A stretch of 64,000 nt of DNA from JBCCFC01 sp965213595. Its GTDB lineage: Bacteria > Chloroflexota > Anaerolineae > Caldilineales > Caldilineaceae. The number at the start of each line of letters is the position of its first letter. Position 1 is the first letter of the stretch. A program made the position numbers and the translations under genes. A model generated the notes under the pieces. That model did no database searches and was not told the DNA's origin. It was given only the letters and a program-made list of their open reading frames with translations. Positions 25,034 through 32,785 of the stretch are shown here, piece after piece. The stretch covers positions 3,410,001 through 3,474,000 of the forward strand of contig CBDBZO010000006.1 in NCBI GenBank assembly GCA_965213595.1, written 5' to 3'.

Positions 25034-25534
25034 CTAATCCTCCTCTGTTTCAGCAATCTCTACATCGACCAGCACGTATCCATCATTATCCCCCAGCAAA
25101 TCATCGTTGATGCGCAGGTAGAGCATCCCCTCGCGGTCCACCACACGCGACCAACGCTCGCCAACGAGGAACGGCGCACCCGTTTCGCCAACGCGCCCGA
25201 TCAGCGCGCCGCCAGCGACGCCGGGCAGCGGGTAAAACTCCGGCGCGCTAAAGCGAGCGTGACCCGCCGGGCCGTGGTATTCGCCGGGCGTGTAGAGCCA
25301 CTCGCCCCCGGCCTCGATCTGCACGAGATCGCCCTCGTGGAGCTGCACGCCCAGGCCTTGCCAGCCGCGGTAGGCGTGGACGCGCGTCTCCGCGAGATCG
25401 CCGTGGGCGCGGGGGGTGAGGCTGCGATCGAGGGCGCGGACGGCGGGGGCGACGAGCAGCGTGGCGAGCAGCAGGCCGAGGCCCAGCGCGAGCCAAGTAA
25501 GCAGACGAAGTGGTTTCCTCACCATGTTTCTCAT
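25034..25534 (-). CDS. PA-IL-like (LecA-type) domain protein with N-terminal anchor
   Basis: 166 residues from ATG at 25534; a GTG at 25555 inside the upstream gene is an alternative and no clear Shine-Dalgarno decides. Signal anchor at ~8-28. The domain shows GVQLHEGDLVQIEAGGEW near residue 65, PGVAGGALIGRVGETGAPF near 105 and GMLYLRINDDLLGDNDGYV near 140, the calcium/galactose-binding pattern (D-x4-N-N/D) of PA-IL relatives. Probably a surface-exposed sugar- or calcium-binding domain. Operon with SPFH protein upstream and hypothetical downstream. Confidence 0.75.
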   Translation of the reverse strand: MRNMVRKPLRLLTWLALGLGLLLATLLVAPAVRALDRSLTPRAHGDLAETRVHAYRGWQGLGVQLHEGDLVQIEAGGEWLYTPGEYHGPAGHARFSAPEFYPLPGVAGGALIGRVGETGAPFLVGERWSRVVDREGMLYLRINDDLLGDNDGYVLVDVEIAETEED

Positions 25535-25547
25535 TTGGCTGTTGCGG

Positions 25548-26525
25548 CTACTCACCCTCTACCGTCCTAGCGACCGGTACGTCCTCATCCACGCGCATGT
25601 CGATAATCGGCGTGCCGCCCGCCCCCAGAATCCACTTGCTGTTCTCCTTCAGCTCCTGCGCCACAAGATAGTCGATAAATTCCGGCCCCAGCTCGCTGCC
25701 CTCCAGCTCGCCCAAAATCGCGCGCACGGCAAGCTGCTCGGCCTCGGTGGTCAGCGTGATCTGCTGGGCCTCGGCTTCCGCCGTGGTGGTGATTTCGTAG
25801 GCGCGGGCGTCGGCGCGGGTTTGGGCGGCGTAGCGTTCGGAATCGGCGACGGTGCGGCGCTGGGCGGCTTCGGCTTCGGCCTGCTCCAGCCGCTGCCCGG
25901 CAACCATGCGATCCTTGATCGCGCCCAACACCTCCTCCGGCGGCGAGGCCGACTGGAGCTGCACGGTGATAAAGTCGACGCCGTAGGCTTCCTCCTTCTC
26001 CTGCAGCGCCGCCATCACTTCGGTGTTAAAGGTCGCGCGCTCGTTCATCACCTCGTTCATGCTCTTGGTGTTGACGACGTCGCGCAGCTTACCCTGCACA
26101 AACTCGAAGACAATGCGCTCCGGGTCGTCCACCTCCAGCGCGTACTGCGCCGGCTCCGTCACGCGGTAGGTGTACTGGAGCGAGACGTTCATGGTGACGT
26201 TGTCGCTCGTCATGGTGGAGATGCGCTCGACGTAGCCCAGCCGCTCGCTCACGCGCACGACGATGACCGTGTCCACCAGCGGCATTTGGACGTGCCAGCC
26301 GGGGGCCTGCACCTGGACAAAGCGACCGCCGCGCAGGTGCAGCCCGCGCTCGTACTGGTGAATTTTGTAGACGGCAGAGCGGGCCACGGTCACGACAATC
26401 GCGAGCACGACGAGCGCCGTCAGCACGGTGAGGGAGAGCTTGAAGAGGCGTTCGAGCATGCGGTTGGCGCGGTCGAGGTCAAGTGGCGGACGGCTGGGTC
26501 GGAGCGTTTCTGCGTTTTCGGACAT
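25548..26525 (-). CDS. SPFH/Band 7 (prohibitin/stomatin-like) membrane protein
   Basis: 325 residues, ATG at 26525. One membrane span (~30-50), then the SPFH domain (YERGLHLRGGRFVQVQAPGWH, VTMNVSLQYTYRVTEP) and a coiled coil rich in A/E/Q (EQAEAEAAQRRTVADSERYAAQ; ~205-265). Resembles HflC/prohibitin-type scaffold proteins that oligomerise in membrane microdomains and control proteases. Followed closely by the PA-IL-like gene. Confidence 0.9.
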   Translation of the reverse strand: MSENAETLRPSRPPLDLDRANRMLERLFKLSLTVLTALVVLAIVVTVARSAVYKIHQYERGLHLRGGRFVQVQAPGWHVQMPLVDTVIVVRVSERLGYVERISTMTSDNVTMNVSLQYTYRVTEPAQYALEVDDPERIVFEFVQGKLRDVVNTKSMNEVMNERATFNTEVMAALQEKEEAYGVDFITVQLQSASPPEEVLGAIKDRMVAGQRLEQAEAEAAQRRTVADSERYAAQTRADARAYEITTTAEAEAQQITLTTEAEQLAVRAILGELEGSELGPEFIDYLVAQELKENSKWILGAGGTPIIDMRVDEDVPVARTVEGE

Positions 26526-26543
26526 GGTTGATTCCTATCAAAA

Positions 26544-27226
26544 TTAGTCCCAAAAGGGGCCTGTTACAAAGAGCGACGCAATAAAGGTGACGACAAAAAT
26601 AAGCGCGGCAGGCAGCGGGACGGCCAAGAAAAAGAGCCAGCGATTTCCCTGCGGCCACAGCCAAACAATAAAGGCCGTAGTGGCAAGCAGCGTCGTCAGA
26701 ATGCTCACGACGAAGACGCCGCTGAAAACAACATTTTCTCGCAAGTTCTCGATGGGGTGACGCAGCCGCAGCAGGATCAACTGTCGCGGCGTCAAGAAAT
26801 TGCTGGCAATGTGAACCGTGCGGTAAATGCCATGCGTCACGGAGCAGCTTTTCTGCTCGCCTCCATAGAAAACTTCACATCGACCACCAAACTGAATCGG
26901 ATCGTCCGGCGGCTGCGGGCGTGCTCGAATGACCAACGGCTCACCGGCAAGCCGCATCGTGCACTCGACCAAGGCGGGGAGGTTGGCGTCGACTTGAGTC
27001 GCCCTTACCTCGATGCAGGTCAACCGCCGCCCCGTAAACAAAACGCTGTGCGACATCCAGAAGCGCGGCCACTGGTTGACGCGCGCAGGCCAACGCCCAC
27101 CTGCTGCACAACGCGCGCATCCGGCGCGGGCCGCGCCAATAGGAACATCGCGCCGAGCATGGCCAAAGCGATGAAGTAGACGGCGATGGCTCGCAAGATC
27201 GTGCGGCGTAGCGGATGTGGGTTCAC
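26544..27226 (-). pseudogene. Hypothetical three-span membrane protein, frameshifted
   Basis: A GTG at 27226 starts MNPHPLRRTILRAIAVYFIALAMLG (first span) and runs to VGVGLRA. The rest lies in another frame: RVNQWPRFWMSHSVLFTGRR... with a GRCEVFYGGEQKSCS region and two C-terminal spans ending at 26544. The junction lies in GCGCGCG near 27085, where loss of one GC dinucleotide explains the shift. An internal ATG at 27056 would give a 170-residue product lacking the first span. No known family recognised. Confidence 0.55.
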
Positions 27227-27254
27227 GCTTCTTTTCTCGTAACTATCCAGCTGT

Positions 27255-27388
27255 CAGCGGATTTGGGGAGCAGATTGAACGGATTCAGGATGACAAATCC
27301 GCTATCGCTTTGCCAAGTCTGGCGAATTTATCTGTCGAACCGATTAGTCGGCTCTTAATCCGCTCAATCTGTTCTAAAAATCCGCTGG
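27255..27388. repeat. GCGGAT-type palindrome overlapping a gene end
   Basis: Left arm 27255-27285 (CAGCGGATTTGGGGAGCAGA...) and right arm 27357-27388 (...TTCTAAAAATCCGCTG). The stop codon of the next gene (27374-27376) is inside the right arm, as at 14068-14157. Confidence 0.7.
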
Positions 27389-27985
27389 CAGCTTTTCCGC
27401 TGCAACGCCTGAATCGTTACCTTTTCTCCGATCAAGATATAGAAGCGCCCGGTATGGCCTGCCCAGCCACTGCACCCGAAACAAGCCCACCAGCAGCAGC
27501 GCCGTCACCACCAGGCCGGGGATGGAGTGGTAGAAGCTGATGCCCTCGTGGACGTGCTCGCGCAGCAGGCCATCGTAGAGCGGAACCGTGGACAGCAGGA
27601 GAAGCAAGTGCGCGTTGAAAAAGATTAAAAGCGAGGCGGCAAAACTTAGCGCCGTGTCGACCAGCGGCGCACGTTGCCACAGTCGCCACGCAAAGGCCAG
27701 CACGCTGCCCGCCAGCAAAATCGTCGACGGCAGCCACATCCCCGGCCCGGACTCGAAAAAATCGTTAACAATCTGCGATACGCTGCCGACGGGCGGTCGC
27801 TCGTCCACGGCGTCCTGCGGCACAAGGTCCCACGGTGCGAGGTGGCCTTCGGTAAATCCCAAGAACCAGTAGTAAAACACCAACCACATCGCGCCCAGGA
27901 TCGCGAGCGCCAGGATGATTTTGGCGGCTTGCCAGCCGTGCTGTCGCAGCAGCCGCGCTGAGGGGAATTCGACCGTGTTGCTCAT
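27374..27985 (-). CDS. Hypothetical four-span membrane protein
   Basis: 203 residues from ATG at 27985 (a GTG two codons earlier is possible). Hydrophobic helices at ~22-45, ~85-105, ~115-140 and ~155-172; the segment WDLVPQDAVDERPPVGS lies outside the first pair. No family recognised. Its C-terminal codons (EKLPADF) form one arm of a palindrome, suggesting the repeat was inserted at, and now supplies, the gene end. Confidence 0.65.
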   Translation of the reverse strand: MSNTVEFPSARLLRQHGWQAAKIILALAILGAMWLVFYYWFLGFTEGHLAPWDLVPQDAVDERPPVGSVSQIVNDFFESGPGMWLPSTILLAGSVLAFAWRLWQRAPLVDTALSFAASLLIFFNAHLLLLLSTVPLYDGLLREHVHEGISFYHSIPGLVVTALLLVGLFRVQWLGRPYRALLYLDRRKGNDSGVAAEKLPADF

Positions 27986-28129
27986 GTCCACAGTATGCTG
28001 AAAGGCGGCTGCGGTTTCAACGGCGCTTCTGCCGGTTGCGGGGCTGGCGGATGCGCCAGGAACGCAAAAGGACGCCGACAGGTGTACCGGCGTCCTTTGC
28101 TGCTGTTTGGTTTGCCAACTTTTGCTACA

Positions 28130-29017
28130 TCATTCGATTTCAAGCGTCAGCGTATATTGAACGCTATCGGCTGGCGCGCTGATATCGATTGTGTAATCTC
28201 CTCTAGCGGAAATTTCAAATCCGCGCGACCGCGTTTCGCTCTCCATCTGCTTAATGATCTGTCCACCGGGATCGGTTACTGAGTAGCGGGCTGCGTCATT
28301 CGTGGAGGCAAGACGAATGTTTGCCGTTTGATCCGCCAGTGCCCAAAACACATAGCGTGTTGAGGCACTCTCGTTCACCGTGCCCTCGACTGTGGCCGAT
28401 GTGGCCCCCACCTCAAACCGAATGCGCTCCGCAGTCGATTCGGCGGGCGGGCTTTCAGCGGACGGACCCGTGGCGGATTGACTTGCGATGGTCGGGATTT
28501 CGACCGTGAGCACATAGGTGATGTCGTCGTCCGCCGCGCCGATGCTGATGATGTAATCACCGGTTGTAGGAATCTCGAATTCTATCGAGCGCGCTTCGCT
28601 CTCCAGCCGCTTGATGAGCCGACCGTTGGGGCCAGTGATTGCGTAGTTGGCGGCATCGTTGGTCGAGGTGAGGGTGATTTGTGCAATTTGCCCAGTTTGG
28701 GCGCCAAGTACGTAACGTGGCGAGAGCTCCTGGCTTGCTGTCCCTTCGACCGCGAGGCGAGTTGTACCCGACGTGAATCGCAGCCGCTCCACAATGACAT
28801 ATTCGGGCGACGGCTGTGCAGGCGGTGGGAATGCCGTCGACTGGACAGCCGTCGGTACGGTTGCGGGCGCAACAGCGGTTGTTGCTCCTACAGCCGTAGC
28901 CGCCACCGCTGCCTCCGGCTGTGATTCGTTGCCAAAGGAGACATTAAAAGAGCCGCAGGCAGGCAGCAGCGAGAGAATCACGCATAGACCCAACAAATAT
29001 CTCAACTGCCTTGTCAT
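28130..29017 (-). CDS. Lipoprotein with two PPC-like beta domains
   Basis: 295 residues from ATG at 29017, chosen over 29038 because GAGGAACT precedes it. Lipobox LSLLPACGS near residue 20, then an A/T/P-rich linker. Two repeats of a ~100-residue beta domain follow (SGTTRLAVEGTASQELSPRY... and VGATSATVEGTVNESASTRY...), each ending with GDYIISI or GDYTIDIS, as in pre-peptidase C-terminal (PPC) domains. Cell-surface; the same fold is used four times in the LysM protein next door. Confidence 0.82.
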   Translation of the reverse strand: MTRQLRYLLGLCVILSLLPACGSFNVSFGNESQPEAAVAATAVGATTAVAPATVPTAVQSTAFPPPAQPSPEYVIVERLRFTSGTTRLAVEGTASQELSPRYVLGAQTGQIAQITLTSTNDAANYAITGPNGRLIKRLESEARSIEFEIPTTGDYIISIGAADDDITYVLTVEIPTIASQSATGPSAESPPAESTAERIRFEVGATSATVEGTVNESASTRYVFWALADQTANIRLASTNDAARYSVTDPGGQIIKQMESETRSRGFEISARGDYTIDISAPADSVQYTLTLEIE

Positions 29018-29152
29018 AGTTCCTCGTCTGGTTCGCATCGGCTTCTGTTGGCCTTCCGGCTTGATTCCTCGATAACAGTCACCGCTACCTCTAACCGCTT
29101 TGGACGCTTTACAGGCGCTCGACTAGAAGACGGTGACCGTCATCTCGCGGCA

Positions 29153-29236
29153 TTATGGAATGCAGAGGCGCTGGCCGACGTAGATGCGGTTGGCGCTGCC
29201 CAAGCCGTTGACCGAAGCCAGCGTAGAGAACGACTG
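29153..29236 (-). pseudogene. LysM domain relic
   Basis: A minus-strand frame reads FVAKQSFSTLASVNGLGSAN then RIYVGQRLCIP and stops at 29153. It matches the C-terminal half of the LysM repeats in the adjacent gene (IRDANGIANTDRIYVGQEL). No start lies upstream, so it is a leftover domain. The rest of 29018-29259 shows GTGACCGTCA motifs only. Confidence 0.65.
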
Positions 29237-29259
29237 TTTCGCTACAAAGCATCAGTCCG

Positions 29260-31101
29260 CTATTGAACCGCCACCTCCAGCGTGTAGGTGTCGCTGCCGC
29301 TGCCGACCACCGTGATCAGGTAGTCGCCCGTGGCGGGCAGCGTGCCGATCCACTCGGTGGCCGCAACGTCCGGTCGGGTCAGCGTGTTGCCGTTGGGATC
29401 GGTAAGCATGAAGCCAGTGATGAGTTCCTCCGACGTGACGGTCACGTTCATCTGCTGGCCCTCGCTCGCGCGCAGCACGTAGGGGTCTCGCTCGCCCCCG
29501 GCAATTTGCTTAGAAACCGTTGCAGAACTTGTGCCGGCGGCAAACTGAATGCGCTCGGCATTTTCGCGCACGGATGAATCGTCCGAATCATCTTCGTCCG
29601 TCGAAAGAATTTCCACCACCAGCGAATAGGCAGCAGCACCGTCGCTGCTGGTGATGGTGATAAAGTATTCACCGCTGGTGGAGAGTGTGCCGCTGAAATC
29701 CGTGACCCGCTCGTTTGGTCGGGTCAGCGTACTGCCGTCGCGGGCGATTAGCGTGAAGCCAGCGTTGGGATTCTCCGAAGAGAGCGTCACGTTGACTCGC
29801 TGGCCTGCTTCGGCACGCAGGCTGAAGCGATCCTCCACGCCCTGGGCAACGGTGCGGTTGCGCGTTGCCGACGCGTCGCCAGTCACGGTTGTGGCGTCGA
29901 TAATGCGTTCATTGGCGCGGGATTCCGCCGGAAGCACATCCACATCCAGCGTGTAGTCCGCCTCGCCGCCGGTGCTGCGCACGGTGATCAGGTAGTCGCC
30001 ACTAGCGGGCAGCGTGCCGACAAGAACGCAGCACGTCGTGCGGTTGGTCAGCAGGTTGCCGTTGGGGTCGACGAGCGTAAAGTTTGCGTTCTCGTCGTCT
30101 GCCACGAGCGTCACGTAAATCTCCTGATAGGCCTGCGCGCGCAGCAGGTAGCTATCGCGCTCGCCCTCGGCCACGGCGCCTTCGACGGCCTGACGGGTCG
30201 CGCCCGATGCAAACTGGATGCGCTGCGCGTCGTCCGGCACGGAGACCAGCTCCGGCAGGACCTCGCCGTGTTCCGGCGTCTCGCCCGACGAATCCGTGCC
30301 CGGAATCGTCAACACCTGGCCGACAAAGATGCGGTCGGCGTTGGCGATACCGTTGGCGTCGCGAATGGCGGCGACGGTTGTGTCAAAGCGGCGCGCAATC
30401 CGGCTCAGCGTGTCGCCGCGCTGCACGGTGTAGGTTGTTCCCGTCGTGGCGTCCTGCTCATCGTCCGCCGACAAAATGTCGATGTCCAGCGTATAGCTGG
30501 CGCTGACGCTGCCGACAGTGCCGCGAACGGCCACAACGTAGTCGCCGGTGGCGGGCAGCGTGCCGACAAAGCTGGTAGCCTTCTCGTCGAAGCCAACCAA
30601 GGTTTCACCAAGAGGCGTGCGCACAATGAAGATGGCGTTGTCCTCTTCGGAAGCGAGCGTCACGAACATCTCCTGGCCCGCCCGCGCACGCAGCACGTAG
30701 GCGTAAAGCTCGCCCTCAACCACGCTGTTGCGCAGCGTTTGCCTCGTTTCGCCGGGCGCAAACTGCACGCGCTCGGCCCCATCATACTGCGGCGCCGGCG
30801 TCACAGCATCAGGGTCAATCGGAGCGTGGCCCGGCCAGTCCCTGGGTGGAACCAACAACTCCTGGCCGACATAGATGCGGTCCGTGTTGGCGATGCCGTT
30901 GGCGTCTCGAATAACGGCAACGGTTGTATCAAAACGGCGGGCGATCCGGCTCAGCGTGTCGCCGCGCTGCACGGTATAGGTCGTCGTCTCCTGTGTTGCG
31001 CTTTGGGCCTGCGCCGTTGAGAGCGGCACGGTCAGGCTGCCTGCGCTCAGCGCCAGCAGCAAGGTGAACAAAATTTTCCTGAAGTTTTTTTGAAACTGCA
31101 T
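29260..31101 (-). CDS. Secreted protein with two LysM and four PPC-like domains
   Basis: 613 residues, ATG at 31101 with GAGGAAGGAAAC upstream. Signal peptide (LFTLLLALSAGSLTVPLSTAQA). LysM1 at ~41-86 (TYTVQRGDTLSRIARRFDTT...) and LysM2 at ~221-266 are almost identical, indicating recent duplication together with the PPC-like domain that follows each (GDYVVAV, GDYLITV endings); two further PPC-like domains complete the C-terminus. LysM binds peptidoglycan, so the protein is probably cell-wall attached and displays beta domains outside. An IS110 element lies ~170 bp upstream. Confidence 0.9.
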   Translation of the reverse strand: MQFQKNFRKILFTLLLALSAGSLTVPLSTAQAQSATQETTTYTVQRGDTLSRIARRFDTTVAVIRDANGIANTDRIYVGQELLVPPRDWPGHAPIDPDAVTPAPQYDGAERVQFAPGETRQTLRNSVVEGELYAYVLRARAGQEMFVTLASEEDNAIFIVRTPLGETLVGFDEKATSFVGTLPATGDYVVAVRGTVGSVSASYTLDIDILSADDEQDATTGTTYTVQRGDTLSRIARRFDTTVAAIRDANGIANADRIFVGQVLTIPGTDSSGETPEHGEVLPELVSVPDDAQRIQFASGATRQAVEGAVAEGERDSYLLRAQAYQEIYVTLVADDENANFTLVDPNGNLLTNRTTCCVLVGTLPASGDYLITVRSTGGEADYTLDVDVLPAESRANERIIDATTVTGDASATRNRTVAQGVEDRFSLRAEAGQRVNVTLSSENPNAGFTLIARDGSTLTRPNERVTDFSGTLSTSGEYFITITSSDGAAAYSLVVEILSTDEDDSDDSSVRENAERIQFAAGTSSATVSKQIAGGERDPYVLRASEGQQMNVTVTSEELITGFMLTDPNGNTLTRPDVAATEWIGTLPATGDYLITVVGSGSDTYTLEVAVQ

Positions 31102-31264
31102 AGTTTCCTTCCTCTAAATTGAAATTATCTTGCTAATCATGACGTTAACTCGACGCAAAAGTCATGGTTCTTGTAATTTCTAACACGGTTCTTGTACTTT
31201 TCTGTGACGTATTGCTTTGATTATCGGCTCTCCGAGGGGTTAAGGGGAAGAACTCACTGCAAAC

Positions 31265-31276
31265 GTGCGTCGCACT
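31265..31276. repeat. Left half of the IS110 target hairpin (GTGCGTCGCACT)
   Basis: GTGCGTCGCACT at 31265-31276 pairs with AGTGCGACGCAC at 32639-32650 on the other side of the element. The final CT is the IS core dinucleotide. Without the IS these arms would form a perfect hairpin with a 5-nt loop. Confidence 0.8.
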
Positions 31277-31289
31277 AGTATCATGAGAA

Positions 31290-31535
31290 GGGGGCAAGGA
31301 CGAGAGACTGACGTCGCACAAGTGGCGAAAAGCCCGATTCTGAGATAGGTCGCCGTCCTTGCCTCCATTTGGTAGAATAAAGCGCGAGCGGGACGAGACG
31401 CCCAAGAGACCGACATCGCAGCAGAACAAGCGTTCGGATTGAGACAGGTCCAAGTGGGGCAGAAGCCCCAGCCTGAGATGACGAAGAGAATTAAGGGCCA
31501 AGAGCCCGCATACTAGTGAGTTAAGTGCCCTCAGG
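31290..31535 (+). ncRNA. IS110 bridge RNA (target- and donor-binding loops readable)
   Basis: Target loop: outer stem GGCAAGGACG/CGTCCTTGCC (31293-31302 with 31354-31363), left guide GTCGCAC (31313-31319), inner hairpin GGC-GAAAA-GCC (31324-31334), right guide TTCTGAG (31338-31344), which pairs with target CTCGGAA (one G-U). Donor loop: outer stem CCTGAG/CTCAGG (31472-31477 with 31530-31535), left guide AGAGAAT (31485-31491, same sense as 32624-32630), inner hairpin GGGC-CAAGA-GCCC, right guide ATACTAG (31510-31516, complementary to CTAGTAT at 31275-31281). Guide order matches the IS621 bridge RNA model. A third, target-loop-like module lies between them (31405-31450). The 5' end fits a start ~6 nt after the junction -10; the 3' end is approximate. 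Confidence 0.88.
31405..31450 (+). ncRNA. Second target-loop-like module inside the bridge RNA
   Basis: AGAGACCGACATCGCA (31405-31420) parallels AGAGACTGACGTCGCA of the target loop, and TTGAGACAGGTC (31439-31450) parallels CTGAGATAGGTC. Between them a hairpin GAAC-AAGC-GTTC (31424-31435) replaces GGC-GAAAA-GCC. Stem GACC/GGTC closes it, as GACT/GGTC closes the first. By analogy its guides would specify ATCGCA-CT-CAATCC, a target sharing only the left side with the one used here. Confidence 0.6.
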
Positions 31536-31573
31536 TTCAGCCAAGAGGCGTCTGCCTAGAAAGGAAGAGGGCT

Positions 31574-32587
31574 ATGCGAATTTTGTATGTAGCCGCCGAC
31601 ATCGCCAAAAGCAGCTTTGACGGTGCGTATTGGGCTGACCGCAGCCTCAATCTGGGCAAGTACCCCAATCAAGCTGAAGGATACGAAGCCTTCGGCCAGG
31701 CCGTTGAGAGGCAACGCGCCGAGCAAGGGGCCGAGCAAGTCCACTTGGTGCTCGAGCCGACCAGTGGCTACGAGTTGGGGCTGGCGCTTTACGCCTACGC
31801 CCAGGGCTGGCTGGTGAGCAAGCCCGACCCGTGGAAGCTACATCAGTGGGCCAAGGGGGCGGGCTACCGGGTCAAGACCGACCCCGTGGATGCGCGCATG
31901 TTGGCCGAGTACGGCGCCCGCATGCAACCACCCGCCCAAGCCTTACTCGCCGAAGAAGTGCGCGAACTGGACTACCTGCTACGGCGGTTGGACGAGCTGG
32001 ACAAGCTCATCCGCATGGAGGAGAATCGCCTCGACATCGCCCAGGACAAGCCCGACATGTCGCCGCTGGTGGTCGCCGACATCGAGCAGACTATCAACCT
32101 TTTGCAAGACCAGCGCGCGGCGCTCGAAAAGCAGGTCAACGCGCACGTGCGACGCCATCCCGACTTGAAGAAGCGCAAGCGCCAATTGCTGGCCATCCAC
32201 GGCATCGGCCCCAAGACCGTCCTGCCGCTGCTCGTGCTGCTCTACCGCTTTGAGGCGCTGACCAACGGGCAGGGCAACAAGAAGAAGCTGACTGCCTTTG
32301 TCGGTCTCGATTCGCAGATTCGACAAAGCGGCAGCTCGGTGCGCGGCGACCCAGCCATCTCCAAGAAAGGCGATGGTCAACTTAGGGCGCGTCTTTATCT
32401 GTGTGCCCTCGGCGGCGTGCGCGGCCACAACGCCTTGCGCGATTTCTACCAACGCCTCGTTTCGCGCGGTAAACCCAAGAAAAAAGCACTGGTTGCTGCC
32501 GCGCGCAAGATTTTGCACTGGGCCTGGGCCGTCTTTTCTTCCGAACAAGATTTTGACCCGGCCCGCGCGGCGACTGGCTCGCGCTGA
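31574..32587 (+). CDS. IS110-family transposase (bridge-RNA-guided recombinase)
   Basis: 337 residues, ATG at 31574 with GGAAGAGGGCT upstream. RuvC-like N-terminal DEDD site: D9 (YVAADIAKSS), E61 (VLEPTSGY), D103 and D106 (KTDPVDARML). Coiled region ~125-195, then the Tnp_20 domain with AIHGIGPKT near 210 and FVGLDSQIRQSGSSVRG followed by PAISKKGD near 265, containing the catalytic serine region. Full length for the family and no internal stops, so probably active. Works with the RNA encoded just upstream to recombine donor and target DNA. Confidence 0.95.
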   Translation: MRILYVAADIAKSSFDGAYWADRSLNLGKYPNQAEGYEAFGQAVERQRAEQGAEQVHLVLEPTSGYELGLALYAYAQGWLVSKPDPWKLHQWAKGAGYRVKTDPVDARMLAEYGARMQPPAQALLAEEVRELDYLLRRLDELDKLIRMEENRLDIAQDKPDMSPLVVADIEQTINLLQDQRAALEKQVNAHVRRHPDLKKRKRQLLAIHGIGPKTVLPLLVLLYRFEALTNGQGNKKKLTAFVGLDSQIRQSGSSVRGDPAISKKGDGQLRARLYLCALGGVRGHNALRDFYQRLVSRGKPKKKALVAAARKILHWAWAVFSSEQDFDPARAATGSR

Positions 32588-32785
32588 CCCAAATCTTTAA
32601 GCTTCTCCCCCTTGACTTTCATGAGAGAATCTCGGAAAGTGCGACGCACCGTTGGTGAGCCTTGCCCTCCACCCCATAAAAGCTCAGAGAACCTGATTAC
32701 CGTCCAATTCGTGCCAGACACTATTAGCTTATCAAACGGATACAACGGCGGTGTGGCGGGCGAGAATCAGTTTCGTAACAGGCTG

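Larger units (their letters stand above)
31275..32630 (+). mobile_element. IS110-family insertion sequence, complete, with decoded ends
   Basis: 1356 bp between two CT core dinucleotides (31275-31276 and 32631-32632). The left end carries a bridge RNA gene, the right two thirds the transposase. The boundaries were set by matching RNA guides: left target GTCGCA|CT, right target CT|CGGAA, left donor AGAGAAT|CT, right donor CT|AGTAT. TCATGAGA occurs at both ends. In the circular form the right-end TTGACT (32612-32617) and left-end TATCAT (31279-31284) would lie exactly 17 bp apart, a junction promoter as known for IS110 elements. Removing the element restores a perfect hairpin target. Confidence 0.92.

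Noticed and set aside
31145..31501. A 118-codon minus-strand frame left of the IS110 transposase
   Set aside because: It lies antisense over the bridge RNA and has no domain pattern.
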